From Phycisphaera sp. (lineage in GTDB: Bacteria > Planctomycetota > Phycisphaerae > Phycisphaerales > UBA1924), in NCBI GenBank assembly GCA_025916675.1, contig CP098402.1, positions 553,205 to 617,204 on the forward strand: a stretch of 64,000 nt of DNA, read 5' to 3'. The notes under the pieces are model-generated. The model was not told the DNA's origin. It saw only the letters and a program-made list of their open reading frames with translations, and ran no database searches. The translations under genes were made by a program, and so were the position numbers. Below, in pieces: positions 25,985 to 34,133 of this stretch; the stretch's first letter is position 1, and the number at the start of each line of letters is the position of its first letter.

Positions 25985-27724
25985 TTAGAAGATGCTCAGC
26001 AGTTCTTGTTGCAACTGGTCGACCACCGAGATGAAGCGGGCCGCGCCCTGGTAGGCCTGCTGGTAGGTGACCAGGTTGATGGCTTCCTCATCGAGGCTCA
26101 CGCCGCTGACCGAAGCCCGCTGGGCCTCGATCGACTCGCGCACGACCGCCGCCGCCTGGGCGCTGGTGAGGGCTGCGTCGGTCTGGGCGCCCACGTCTCC
26201 GGCCACGGTGGCCCAGAAGCCGTTAAGCCCCACGCCGCCGAGCGCTTCGAAGCCCTTGTCCTGCAGCTTGGCCATGTTCAGGGCCGCCGCGTTCTCGCGG
26301 AACTCGCCGTCGGCCCCGATACGACCGACCTGGAGCCGGCTGGGCTCGTCGGCGATGTCATGGCGCACGGCGATGTCGTCGGCGCTGGTGCCCGCGAAGA
26401 ACGCGTTCATGCCGATGGCACCGAGCAGCCCGCTGCTGTCCTCGCTGAAGGAGAACCGGGCGCCGTTCTCGCCGCGAACGCGCAAGCGGCCGTCGGCGGT
26501 GAAGTCGGCCCGCACGCCCTCGACATCATCAAGAGCTTGGCGGATGGCTTCGAGGGAAGTATCGTCGACCGTCGTCGCCGCACTATCGGCACCCAGCCCG
26601 TCGAGGTCGACCTCGATGCGGGTCGCCTCGCTCGTGCCGCTCACAGGGTTGCGGATGTGAACCAGGAACGAGCCGTTGCGTATGTCGAACGGCAGGTCGG
26701 CCGTGCTGGGGTTGGTGGGCCCGTTGATGGGGAGCAGCCGATCCTCGGTGGGCATGCGGAGCTGGCTTGTGGCCTCGCGCAAGCCGTCCGGGCCGGTGGC
26801 GGTCGCATGGATCTGGTTGGTCTGGAAGATCAGCTCGGCGGCCAGCTTGTCGAGCTGCTCGATGGTCTCGCCCACCGCGCTGTCGCGGGCCTTGAGCAAG
26901 GCCCCGACCTGGCCCGAGCGAACCGGAAGGACCGATCCGTCGGCCTTCGAACGCAGCGTCACCTCGGTCACGCCGTCCACCGCGTCGCGACGGAGCTCGA
27001 TGCCCCGGCTCTGGCCGGCCAGGACCATGGGCGTGCTGCCGACGTACACGTCAACCGCGCCCGAGGAGCGCTCGACGGTATCGACATCGATGAGCGCCGC
27101 GAGTTCGTCCAGCACACGGTCGCGCTGGTCTTGCAGGGTTGCCGTATCGCCGCCGCCCACCTTCGCTCGGGCCACGTCCTTGTTGATATCGGCAACCTGG
27201 GTTAGCAGGTCGTCCACTCGGGGGATGAGCGTGTCGAGCAGGCCGTCGGTCTGGGCCTTCTGATCGACCAAATCGCTACGGAGCCGCTTGATGTTGCTCA
27301 CCAGCGTCTCGGCCTGCTGCACGACCACGCCGTCGGAGGCCACCAGCGTCGAGCGGTCGGACCAAGCCCCGAAGAACTCGGTGAGTTGCGTGGTCAGCCC
27401 GGTCTCGCTGAGCTCGCCGATGGCGGCCTCGAGCGCACCGAGCGATTGCACCGCCTGGGTGGTCTCGCTCTCGCGGGCGATCTGGCCGCGCAGGCGGGCC
27501 AGCACCGCCTCGTCGATCACTCGGCTGAGCGATTGCGGCCCGACGCCGTTACCCGCCTGGAAGCGCTGGAATGGGTCGGCCGACTCGAGCGGCGTGAGCA
27601 GCAGCGAGCGCCGGGCGTAGCCGGGCGTGGCCATGTTGGCCATGTTATTGCCGGTTACCTGCACGCCGAGCTGGCTGGCGTTCAGGGCGCTCTGTCCGAT
27701 GCGCAGCGCGCTGGTTAGGCCCAT
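25985..27724 (-). CDS. flgK: Flagellar hook-associated protein 1 (FlgK)
   Basis: First hook-filament junction protein, 579 residues, close to family length. The rod/hook-type N-terminal motif GQSALNASQLGVQVTGNNMANMATPGYAR is split here as SALNASQLGVQVTGNNMANM followed by ATPGYAR; the C-terminus GVSLDEEAINLVTYQQAYQG and RFISVVDQLQQELLSIF is diagnostic. Middle region carries the usual long helices (LVSNIKRLRSDLVDQKAQTD). Followed by flgL after 31 bp; preceded by the FlgN-like chaperone gene by 27 bp. Confidence 0.95.
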   Translation of the reverse strand: MGLTSALRIGQSALNASQLGVQVTGNNMANMATPGYARRSLLLTPLESADPFQRFQAGNGVGPQSLSRVIDEAVLARLRGQIARESETTQAVQSLGALEAAIGELSETGLTTQLTEFFGAWSDRSTLVASDGVVVQQAETLVSNIKRLRSDLVDQKAQTDGLLDTLIPRVDDLLTQVADINKDVARAKVGGGDTATLQDQRDRVLDELAALIDVDTVERSSGAVDVYVGSTPMVLAGQSRGIELRRDAVDGVTEVTLRSKADGSVLPVRSGQVGALLKARDSAVGETIEQLDKLAAELIFQTNQIHATATGPDGLREATSQLRMPTEDRLLPINGPTNPSTADLPFDIRNGSFLVHIRNPVSGTSEATRIEVDLDGLGADSAATTVDDTSLEAIRQALDDVEGVRADFTADGRLRVRGENGARFSFSEDSSGLLGAIGMNAFFAGTSADDIAVRHDIADEPSRLQVGRIGADGEFRENAAALNMAKLQDKGFEALGGVGLNGFWATVAGDVGAQTDAALTSAQAAAVVRESIEAQRASVSGVSLDEEAINLVTYQQAYQGAARFISVVDQLQQELLSIF

Positions 27725-27751
27725 GGCGTTCTCCCCGGGTTGGTTGCGAAC

Positions 27752-28264
27752 TCAGGAGACACAGTCGACCCCCCGCGGCGTCTGCCCGCCGGCGAGCGCC
27801 CCACTGGCAGCGTACACGCCCGCCTGGTTCATATGGGCGAGCACCTGGCGTGCCAATCCGTCGAGGTGGGCCATCACGCCCGTGGCCGCGGCGTGGACCA
27901 CGCGTTGTTCCTTCTGGCAACCCAGGATCGCTTGCTTTGCCCGGCCGGCCGCTTCGCCGAGGGCTTGCCCGACAGCGCGGTCGTGCGTGCCCACGGCCCG
28001 AACCAGGTCCGCGATGCTTGTGCCCTCGGGCAGCGCGAGCGCCCGGCACAGGTGCTGGGTCTCCCGCCGGCGGTCTTCTTCCGCGGTCGCAAGCTGCCGC
28101 CCGATCTCACGCTGCCGGGCGACGATGGCGCCAACGTCCGGGGAGCGCATCTTCGAGATGGCTCCGCGCTGCTCGGCGGCCAGTGTCCCCAGCACCTCGT
28201 TGATGCGTGCGATGGTGTCGATGGCCACGATCAGCCGGCCGGTTGCTTCGATGACCATGTTCAT
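27752..28264 (-). CDS. flgN: FlgN-like flagellar export chaperone
   Basis: 170-residue, almost entirely helical protein with the size and place of FlgN, which escorts FlgK and FlgL to the export gate. No short catalytic motif exists for this family; the call rests on helical composition (LRQREIGRQLATAEEDRR-like segments such as IVARQREIGRQLATAEED), length, and position directly before flgK and flgL. Start overlaps the stop of the flgJ-type gene by 4 bp, implying coupling. An ATG two codons in is equally possible. Confidence 0.75.
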   Translation of the reverse strand: MNMVIEATGRLIVAIDTIARINEVLGTLAAEQRGAISKMRSPDVGAIVARQREIGRQLATAEEDRRRETQHLCRALALPEGTSIADLVRAVGTHDRAVGQALGEAAGRAKQAILGCQKEQRVVHAAATGVMAHLDGLARQVLAHMNQAGVYAASGALAGGQTPRGVDCVS

Positions 28265-28611
28265 GCGACCACCCCCTCGGCAAGCTGCGCGCTGCGTTGG
28301 GACAGATCGGCCTCCAGCCGATCGACGAGCCCGAAGTTCGATGCCCGCACGATCTGCCGGCTCATGACCTGGTCCATGATCTCGCCGAACTGCTTCTCGG
28401 CCGGCCCCGGTGCGAAGGGCGGGGCGGCGTTGTTGCCCTCACGCAGTTCCGCGAGCAGGGGTTCAACGAATGCCATGGCAACGAAGTCTTCGGCCGCGCG
28501 TCGGGCCGAGCCCTGGGCGCTGGCTGGCGTGTCGTCGCGTGCGATGACGGCTGAGAAGTCCCGCTGGCGGTCGTATACGGCGGTGGCGGTGGTGGGGGGG
28601 TGAACGTTCAT
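28261..28611 (-). CDS. flgJ: FlgJ-type rod-binding protein
   Basis: 116-residue protein equivalent to the N-terminal rod-binding half of FlgJ, without the C-terminal peptidoglycan hydrolase domain found in gamma-proteobacteria. The signature region is AAEDFVAMAFVEPLLAELRE, then FGEIMDQVMSRQIV and NFGLVDRLEADLS. This truncated form is normal outside Proteobacteria; a separate muralytic enzyme must exist elsewhere. Starts 2 bp after the flgI stop, with a GAGG box inside the flgI end. Confidence 0.85.
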   Translation of the reverse strand: MNVHPPTTATAVYDRQRDFSAVIARDDTPASAQGSARRAAEDFVAMAFVEPLLAELREGNNAAPPFAPGPAEKQFGEIMDQVMSRQIVRASNFGLVDRLEADLSQRSAQLAEGVVA

Positions 28612-28613
28612 GC

Positions 28614-29771
28614 TCAGGGCACCTCGATGAAGTCGGCGTGCAGGGCACCCATCTCGTGCATCATGGCGAGCAGGTCGATCTGCTCGCGGACGGGCACGTC
28701 GAGTGTCCGCAATGCGGCCAGCAGGTCGGTCAGCTTGGCCATCTCGTTCTGGCTGGCGGTCGAGGCCACCTCGGCCCAGCGTTCCTGCGTGGTGATGGGC
28801 GTCTGCGGTGTAGCAATGAGCGGGGGTTGGGTCACCGTGAATTGCAGCGCTTCGTGCGTCACGCCCACCGGGCTGATGTCCACGTCGGCGGTGGCCACGA
28901 TGGCACCGGTCTCCCGGTTCACGATGACCCGCGCGGGAAGATTCAAGAGGTCGGGGTCGCGCACCCGCCGGTCCATGACGAACTTCACGAACTCGGTGAG
29001 GAACGGCTGGTCGGCTTCGGGCACGCTCACCCGGACGATGCGATCATCGAGGGCCCGCGCGACCGGCGGCAGCCCCGGCTCGTCGGAGTTGTAGTATGCC
29101 TCGTTGAGGGTCGATGCGACGAGTGATGTTGCCGCGTGCCCGGCGTACTGCGTCTTGACCTTCAGGTCGAACACGTTGCCGACCTCGTGGGTGATGATGT
29201 CCTTGATGAGCGTGAGCCCCTTGCGGATCGTGCCGCGCCGCGGCGTCACCGGATCCTGCACGACGACCGAGCCGGACGCGAAGGCGATCACGGGGTCGCC
29301 CGGCAGGTGGCCGCGGACGGGCGAGACGAAGAGCTCGCCGCCCACCAGGCTTTCCGCCCCGTTGGCCGCGGTGATCGTGACGTTGAACTGGTCGCCCTCT
29401 CGGCCGCCCGTGCTGGGGATCTCGGCGCTGATCCAAACCAACGCCGTGCCGCGCGATTCGGCGAGCTGGGTGGGATCATTCACGGGAACACCCTGGCTGC
29501 GCATGGCGGCCATGAGCGGCTCGGCGGTGGCGCTGTTTTCGAGCGGATCGCCCGTGCCCGAGAGGCCGGTCACTAGCCCGACGCCTAAGAGCTGGGCGGG
29601 CGTCGTGTTGGCGAAGTCGACCAGCTCTCTGATCTGCAATTCTGCGCGGCGGGGCAGCACCTGCACGCCCGGCAGGCCCACGTCCTGCCCGACCGTGGTC
29701 GCGGCGAGCAGGAGCAGGGTCGTGATCATCAAGAGCATCTGGCGCATATCAACTCGCTTTCGTTCCGGCAT
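28614..29771 (-). CDS. flgI: Flagellar P-ring protein FlgI
   Basis: Periplasmic protein that forms the P ring in the peptidoglycan layer around the rod. 385 residues. Signal peptide MRQMLLMITTLLLLAATTVGQ; conserved segments LLGVGLVTGLSGTGD, TAANGAESLVGGELFVSP, VPEADQPFLTEFVKF and PARVIVNRETGAIVATADVD. The alternative ATG at 29747 would give a tighter signal peptide. Located between flgH and the flgJ-type gene; P-ring assembly needs FlgA, encoded two genes upstream. Confidence 0.95.
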   Translation of the reverse strand: MPERKRVDMRQMLLMITTLLLLAATTVGQDVGLPGVQVLPRRAELQIRELVDFANTTPAQLLGVGLVTGLSGTGDPLENSATAEPLMAAMRSQGVPVNDPTQLAESRGTALVWISAEIPSTGGREGDQFNVTITAANGAESLVGGELFVSPVRGHLPGDPVIAFASGSVVVQDPVTPRRGTIRKGLTLIKDIITHEVGNVFDLKVKTQYAGHAATSLVASTLNEAYYNSDEPGLPPVARALDDRIVRVSVPEADQPFLTEFVKFVMDRRVRDPDLLNLPARVIVNRETGAIVATADVDISPVGVTHEALQFTVTQPPLIATPQTPITTQERWAEVASTASQNEMAKLTDLLAALRTLDVPVREQIDLLAMMHEMGALHADFIEVP

Positions 29772-29777
29772 CGAGAC

Positions 29778-30446
29778 TCAGAAGGGCAGGAGCCACTCGA
29801 CGAATCGTGTGAGCGGCCCCTTGCTAGCGGCGTCGCGTACCTCACCCTCGTGCCGCACTTCCAGCCGCAGCTCGGCGAGCTGGTTGCTCTGGATGGTGTT
29901 CTGCTCGGTGACGTCCTCGCTCCGGCAGTTACCACTCAGGATGAACGTCTTGGTTTCCTCGTCGCCGGCAGTGAAGCGCCGGGCCTCGAGCACGAGCACG
30001 CCGTTGGGTTTTACGTCGATCACGGTGGCCGAGAGGCGATCGGTGATGCGGTCGGTGCGTTCGTACTCGCCCTCACCCTCGAACTCACGCTGTGCCGCAT
30101 AGCGGAGCAATTCCAGGTCGCTCACGCTGCTGTTTTCCAGCCGCAGGTTGAGCAGCTCCTCGACGCTTAGCGTGGCTCCGATCGACGCGGTAGCGTCGGT
30201 TTCCTTCGAGGTCTCCAGCGTCTGCTCGCTGGTCTGGCTCGACGATTCGTTCACGATGATCATGATGATGTCGTGGCGCTCATACTCCCTGGGTTCGGGT
30301 GGCCTCACGGCAAAGAGCGACACCGCGTACAAAGGCTCGGCCGGATCGGCGGCGGTGGTGGGGGCCGGGTTCGGTTGACGCGAGAGCTGGGCGCTCGCGG
30401 AAGCGGCGGCCACCGCGATCAACGGAATCGTCAGCAGGATCTTCAT
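29778..30446 (-). CDS. flgH: Flagellar L-ring protein FlgH
   Basis: Outer-membrane ring protein, 222 residues. Family marks: RPPEPREYERHDIIMIIVNE, the TSKETDATASI stretch, RITDRLSATVIDVKPNGVLV and the closing block LSGNCRSEDVTEQNTI / NQLAELRLEVRHEGEV. Oddity: the signal sequence (MKILLTIPLIAVAAASASAQ) looks like an ordinary signal-peptidase I substrate, with no cysteine at the cleavage site, whereas the enterobacterial protein is a lipoprotein. Overlaps flgA by 4 bp. Confidence 0.92.
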   Translation of the reverse strand: MKILLTIPLIAVAAASASAQLSRQPNPAPTTAADPAEPLYAVSLFAVRPPEPREYERHDIIMIIVNESSSQTSEQTLETSKETDATASIGATLSVEELLNLRLENSSVSDLELLRYAAQREFEGEGEYERTDRITDRLSATVIDVKPNGVLVLEARRFTAGDEETKTFILSGNCRSEDVTEQNTIQSNQLAELRLEVRHEGEVRDAASKGPLTRFVEWLLPF

Positions 30447-31468
30447 CGGCTGGGGTCCTTCACGATGGCGACGGCCAATCCGGAGTGCTCCACCCGTGCC
30501 TGGAAGGGCACGCGGTCGCGACGGGTGGGGGCGATCATCTCGAAGGCGATGACTTCACCGGGCCGCCCATCGGTCTTGGCGCGGGCGAGGAGTGTTGTCG
30601 TGATGCTGCCCACGATCATCCGTACCTGGACCCGTTCGCCACGCTTGATGGCCACGCTCGTGTTGACGTCGTTGGCCTTGACCACCGCGCCGGCCTTCAG
30701 ATCCGTCGCCGCCTCGCGGCCGATGAGGGTGACCACGCCGGCGGGCGTATCGGTCGCGTCGGTCCATTGCCGCTCGATCCGCACGTCGCCATCGGTCAGG
30801 ATGCGACGCTTGCGGACATCGTGGGTGAGCACGGCTACGTCGCGGCGGATGCGGACCTCGGCCTTGGCCTCGCCCTCGGCGACCACGTTCGCGTCGGCAT
30901 CATACAGCGTGATCCGCAGCGCCATGCGGTTTGAGCGCCCAGCGTCGTCGATGTGTGGGAGCAGTCGAGCCGTGGTGTGGTCCAGCAGGCCCGGTGTCGC
31001 CGATACCCAGCGGACCTCGACGTCTCGCATGGGCGCCTTGAACGCCCGGGCGATCCACTGCTCGGCGAGTTGACGTACGGTGCCGGGAGTGGCGGGGCGG
31101 TCGATGGCTGGCTGATCGGGCGACTTCTGGGCGGCCTCTGGGTCGTGCGTGACCATGCGAACGTAGCACGGGCCGCCGCGGAGTTGCAGGGCCCCCCAGA
31201 GCGGCTCGGCCGATTCGAGGTCGACGCGCACACCCTGCGCGTCGATCTTGCGCCACCCGCCGGGGCCGGCGTTCAGCGCGGTCGTGTCGATGGTCGTCTC
31301 GGCCAGGCGATTCGCCTCGGGGCCGATCAGGTCGGCGATGTCCCCAAGCGTCACGGTCTGGCCGGTCTCGATGAGCACGGTGGACCGCAGCGTGATGGTC
31401 GAAGAGCCACCGCCGGCGACGGCGCTCGTTGTCAACAGGCCGATCAGGATGGCGAACAGTGTGCGCAT
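30443..31468 (-). CDS. flgA: Flagellar P-ring assembly chaperone FlgA
   Basis: Periplasmic chaperone for FlgI. 341 residues, longer than many FlgA proteins. Signal peptide MRTLFAILIGLLTTSAVAG; N-terminal domain of about 200 residues including LRSTVLIETGQTVTLGDIAD; C-terminal SAF domain (VRKRRILTDGDVRIERQ, LKAGAVVKANDVNT, VKRGERVQVRM-like KRGERVQVRMIVGS). ATG 31468 with a GGAG box is preferred to the longer frame from 31507, which would start within the conserved 18-bp element upstream. It probably heads a flgA-flgH-flgI-flgJ-flgN-flgK-flgL transcript. Confidence 0.92.
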   Translation of the reverse strand: MRTLFAILIGLLTTSAVAGGGSSTITLRSTVLIETGQTVTLGDIADLIGPEANRLAETTIDTTALNAGPGGWRKIDAQGVRVDLESAEPLWGALQLRGGPCYVRMVTHDPEAAQKSPDQPAIDRPATPGTVRQLAEQWIARAFKAPMRDVEVRWVSATPGLLDHTTARLLPHIDDAGRSNRMALRITLYDADANVVAEGEAKAEVRIRRDVAVLTHDVRKRRILTDGDVRIERQWTDATDTPAGVVTLIGREAATDLKAGAVVKANDVNTSVAIKRGERVQVRMIVGSITTTLLARAKTDGRPGEVIAFEMIAPTRRDRVPFQARVEHSGLAVAIVKDPSR

Positions 31469-31490
31469 GGCGGGTCTCCGCACATGCAAC

Positions 31491-31508
31491 CTCAACTGGC
31501 GTGCCAAT
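31491..31508 (-). promoter_or_regulatory. 18-bp duplicated element upstream of flgA
   Basis: ATTGGCACGCCAGTTGAG on the minus strand, between the flgG stop and the flgA start. An identical copy lies at 33424-33441. It fits the sigma-54 -24 box (TTGGCACG) and, after 4 nt, TTG, but the expected -12 GC reads GA. It also holds a TGGC-N2-GCCA palindrome. Confidence 0.6.
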
Positions 31509-31520
31509 CGCCGGCGAGGC

Positions 31521-32333
31521 CTATCGGCGGAGCTGCGAGATGGTCGAGAGCGCCTCGTCGGCGGCGCGGATCGACTGGCTGTTCATCTCGAAGGCCCGCT
31601 GGGTGCGGATGAGCTCGATGAGTTCCCGCGTGGGGTCGACGTTGCTCGACTCGAGCATGTTGTTGCGGATGCCGCCTCGGTTGTCCTCGAGGGGGTTGCC
31701 CTCGAGTGGCGGCCCGCTAGCGACGGTCTCGGCGAAGAGGTTCGCCCCGAGTTGCTTGAGGCCGGCCGGGTTGACAAAATTCGCAAGTTGGATCCGGCCG
31801 ACCTCGTTCAAGCCTTGGGCGCCAGGCTGCCGCACCAGCACGCGACCATCGGCCGAGATCTGGATGGGCCGGATCGCGTCTGTGGGAATCTCGATTCCCG
31901 GCTCGAGCCGGCGCCCTTCGCTGTTGGCGAGCACAAGTTCGCCGTCGGCGTTGAGCGCGAAGTTCCCCGCCCGTGTGTAGGCGATGCTGCCCGGCGCGAG
32001 CGCGTCCTCGACCATCACCTGGAAGAAGCCCTCGCCCTCGATGAAGATGTCCAGGTCGTTGCCGGTCTGGATCGGCGCCCCCTGCTCGAAGGTCACCTGC
32101 GTGCCGCTGACCTTCACGCCCAGGCCCACGTAAAGGCCTGTCGGCCGCTGGTCGCCCGTGGCGGTCTCGACGCCCGGCTGCTCGCGCTCGACGTAGAGCA
32201 GATCCTGGAAGTTCGCCCGGCTGGCCTTGAAGCCCTCGGTGTTCACGTTGGCCAGGTTGTTGGCGACGACGTCGAGCTTGGTCGACAGGGCGCTGAGCCC
32301 CGACGCGGCGGATTGCAGTGCGATGGCGGCCAT
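31521..32333 (-). CDS. flgG: Flagellar distal rod protein FlgG
   Basis: 270 residues, standard length. N-terminal SAASGLSALSTKLDVVANNL and ANVNTEGFKASRANF define the rod/hook family; the distal-rod marks are QGAPIQTGNDLDIFIEGEGF and the C-terminal MLESSNVDPTRELIELIRTQ, with RAFEMNSQSIRAADEALSTI. Has a strong GAGGAG box. Follows flgF by 31 bp and belongs to the first transcript of the block (small ORF-flgF-flgG), since the 18-bp element and flgA come next. Confidence 0.95.
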   Translation of the reverse strand: MAAIALQSAASGLSALSTKLDVVANNLANVNTEGFKASRANFQDLLYVEREQPGVETATGDQRPTGLYVGLGVKVSGTQVTFEQGAPIQTGNDLDIFIEGEGFFQVMVEDALAPGSIAYTRAGNFALNADGELVLANSEGRRLEPGIEIPTDAIRPIQISADGRVLVRQPGAQGLNEVGRIQLANFVNPAGLKQLGANLFAETVASGPPLEGNPLEDNRGGIRNNMLESSNVDPTRELIELIRTQRAFEMNSQSIRAADEALSTISQLRR

Positions 32334-32364
32334 GGGCTGGTCTCTCCTCGGAGTTCTGCTGGGA

Positions 32365-33156
32365 CTAGCCCACGCGTGCGAACGTGTTGATCGCCTGGTC
32401 CAGAATCTGGTCGTGATAGCCGATCATCCTGGTGTTGCTGGCCACCGACTTGCCCGCGTTCGTTACTTCCATCATCGCCTTGATGGGATCGACCGCCGAG
32501 CCCTCGACCATGCCCTGGTGGACACGAACCCCGGTCACCAGCGGCTGGGCGATCGTGGCGTTCAGGAGCTCTGGCGACGCGGCGTAGAGGCCCTCACCCT
32601 GCTTTTTGAGCTGCGACGGGTCGGCCACGCTCACCACGCCCAGCTGGCCCAGGAGGCCGCCAACCTCGTCGTACATGAAGCCGTGTGCGTCGATGGTGAC
32701 CGTGCCGTCGATCGGTAGCGTGATAGGCGAGCCGCCGGGACCCAGCACGGGCAACCCGCTGGCGGCTTGCACCAGTTGTCCCAGATCATTCCGCGTGAAC
32801 CGGCCGTCGCGGGTCAGCTTGGTTTCCCCGCCGTCCTCGCTTGCCACGCCCACCAGGAAGAAGCCGTCCCCCTCGATCGCGATATCCAAATCGTTGCCGG
32901 TCTGTTGCAATGCCCCTTGCTCGAAGCTCGTCCGCCGCGGCCCGGCCAGCACACCAGCGCCAAGTTGCTCAAGCACACGGTCGCTGGGCAGGAAGGGCAG
33001 GTTGTCCTCTTCACGCACCACGGCGCGGCTCTGGGCGCTCGCGCTGTCGGGCTTGAAACCCACGGTGTTCACGTTGGCCAGGTTGGCCGCCGCCACGTCG
33101 GTGCGGTACAGCGACACCATCGCCCCCGACGCCGAGATGCGCATCCCCTGCTGCAT
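32365..33156 (-). CDS. flgF: Flagellar proximal rod protein FlgF
   Basis: 263-residue rod protein of the FlgF group. N-terminus MRISASGAMVSLYRTDVAAA, NLANVNTVGFKPD; middle SFEQGALQQTGNDLDIAIEG; C-terminus VTGVRVHQGMVEGSAVDPIK and NTRMIGYHDQILDQAINT. The C-terminal VEGSAVDPIKAMMEV differs from the FlgG ESSNVDP type, which supports FlgF. Start at 33156 follows the stop of the preceding small ORF without a gap; a GGAG box lies 9 nt upstream, inside that ORF. Confidence 0.9.
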   Translation of the reverse strand: MQQGMRISASGAMVSLYRTDVAAANLANVNTVGFKPDSASAQSRAVVREEDNLPFLPSDRVLEQLGAGVLAGPRRTSFEQGALQQTGNDLDIAIEGDGFFLVGVASEDGGETKLTRDGRFTRNDLGQLVQAASGLPVLGPGGSPITLPIDGTVTIDAHGFMYDEVGGLLGQLGVVSVADPSQLKKQGEGLYAASPELLNATIAQPLVTGVRVHQGMVEGSAVDPIKAMMEVTNAGKSVASNTRMIGYHDQILDQAINTFARVG

Positions 33157-33378
33157 TCAGTTGAACTCCACAGGGTTCTGAACCGAGCCGCGTGCGTGAG
33201 CACGCGGACCATCTTCGCTTGCCGCTTGACCCGCCATCATCTGGATGAGCCCCAACGCCTGCCCCCCAATCTCCCCCCGCCGCATCATCTCCTCGATGCT
33301 CACCCCTGAGGCCAGCCGGCGTGCGAGTTCGCTCTGGGGTTCGGCCTCCAGGATCGTGGGGACTTGGGCGTGGCGCAT
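33157..33378 (-). CDS. Small uncharacterised protein heading the flagellar block
   Basis: 73 residues, unrecognised. The central part ELARRLASGVSIEEMMRRGE is amphipathic and helical, followed by GGQALGLIQMMAG; the ends look disordered. It has the best Shine-Dalgarno in the neighbourhood (GGGAGG) and its stop codon is directly adjacent to the flgF start, so it is translated and coupled to flgF. The 18-bp element lies 46 bp upstream. A regulatory or export-related role is a guess from position; it does not match FlgM, FlbT or FlaF by eye. Confidence 0.65.
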   Translation of the reverse strand: MRHAQVPTILEAEPQSELARRLASGVSIEEMMRRGEIGGQALGLIQMMAGQAASEDGPRAHARGSVQNPVEFN

Positions 33379-33423
33379 GATCTGCCTCCCGGGCGGCGTA
33401 TTGGCAGCCCGCGGGCGGATACA

Positions 33424-33441
33424 CTCAACTGGCGTGCCAAT
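33424..33441 (-). promoter_or_regulatory. 18-bp duplicated element upstream of the flagellar block
   Basis: Exact second copy of ATTGGCACGCCAGTTGAG (minus strand), 46 bp before the start of the 73-residue ORF and 37 bp from tRNA-Thr. If it is a -24/-12 promoter the start site would fall near 33413. Confidence 0.6.
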
Positions 33442-33477
33442 GGGGCTTCCCCATACGCCCCAGCGGCACTAACGCTG

Positions 33478-33550
33478 GCCGCCTTAGCTCAGTTGGTAGA
33501 GCAGCGGTTTTGTAAACCGCAGGTCGTCGGTTCGAGTCCGACAGGCGGCT
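33478..33550 (+). tRNA. tRNA-Thr (anticodon TGT)
   Basis: Complete cloverleaf of 73 nt: acceptor GCCGCCT (33478-33484) with AGGCGGC (33543-33549), D-arm GCTC/GAGC, anticodon arm CGGTT-TTGTAAA-CCG region with TGT anticodon, T-arm CGTCGG/TTCGAGT/CCGACA. CCA is not encoded. Divergent from the flagellar block. Confidence 0.96.
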
Positions 33551-33594
33551 CCTTCCCACTCAAAGCCTGCGCCCCTGGCGCAGGCCTTGCGCGT

Positions 33595-34068
33595 ATGCCC
33601 GAAACCCACCCCATCATCCTCTTCGACGGCACCTGCGGCCTGTGCGATCGCACCGTGCGGCTGGTGTCCCGGCTCGACCGCAAGGGTCGCTTCCGCTTCG
33701 CCCCCCTCCAGAGCGAGGCGGCGGCCTTCCTCTTCCAGCGGCATCACGTCCCCGAGTCCATCGACTCCATCGTGCTGGTCCATCAGGGCTCCGATGGCGG
33801 CCGCGCCCGCGTCCAGAGCGACGCGGCGATCGGAGTCGCCCGGCTGCTGGGCTTCCCGTGGTCGCTGGCGGTCGTGTTCCTGGCCATCCCCCGCCCCATC
33901 CGCGACGCCGCTTACCGCTTCATCGCCCGGCACCGCTACCGCGTGTTCGGCCGCGTCGACGCCTGCGGCCTGCCGACCGAGGCCCAGCGGGCCCTCGTGA
34001 TCGAGACGCGCGAGGAGGCGGAGAGGATTTCCGGCAAGCCGGGGGAGAAGGATGGGGATGGGCGGTGA
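33595..34068 (+). CDS. DCC-family thiol-disulfide oxidoreductase-like protein (DUF393)
   Basis: 157 residues. The defining motif DGTCGLCDRTV is at residues 10-20, the Asp-x-x-Cys-x-x-Cys form that names the family, followed by RLVSRLDRKGRFRFAPLQSE and later an FPWSLAVVFLAIPRP helix and a conserved RHRYRVFG. The family is thioredoxin-like and presumed redox-active, but its substrates are unknown. Starts 45 bp after the tRNA, with no strong Shine-Dalgarno. Stands alone. Confidence 0.85.
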   Translation: MPETHPIILFDGTCGLCDRTVRLVSRLDRKGRFRFAPLQSEAAAFLFQRHHVPESIDSIVLVHQGSDGGRARVQSDAAIGVARLLGFPWSLAVVFLAIPRPIRDAAYRFIARHRYRVFGRVDACGLPTEAQRALVIETREEAERISGKPGEKDGDGR

Positions 34069-34133
34069 GCGCGTTTTGCGCGTGAGCTGGCGATGCGGCG
34101 GGCGCGCAGCGCCCGTCTGCCTGTACCGTCTGG

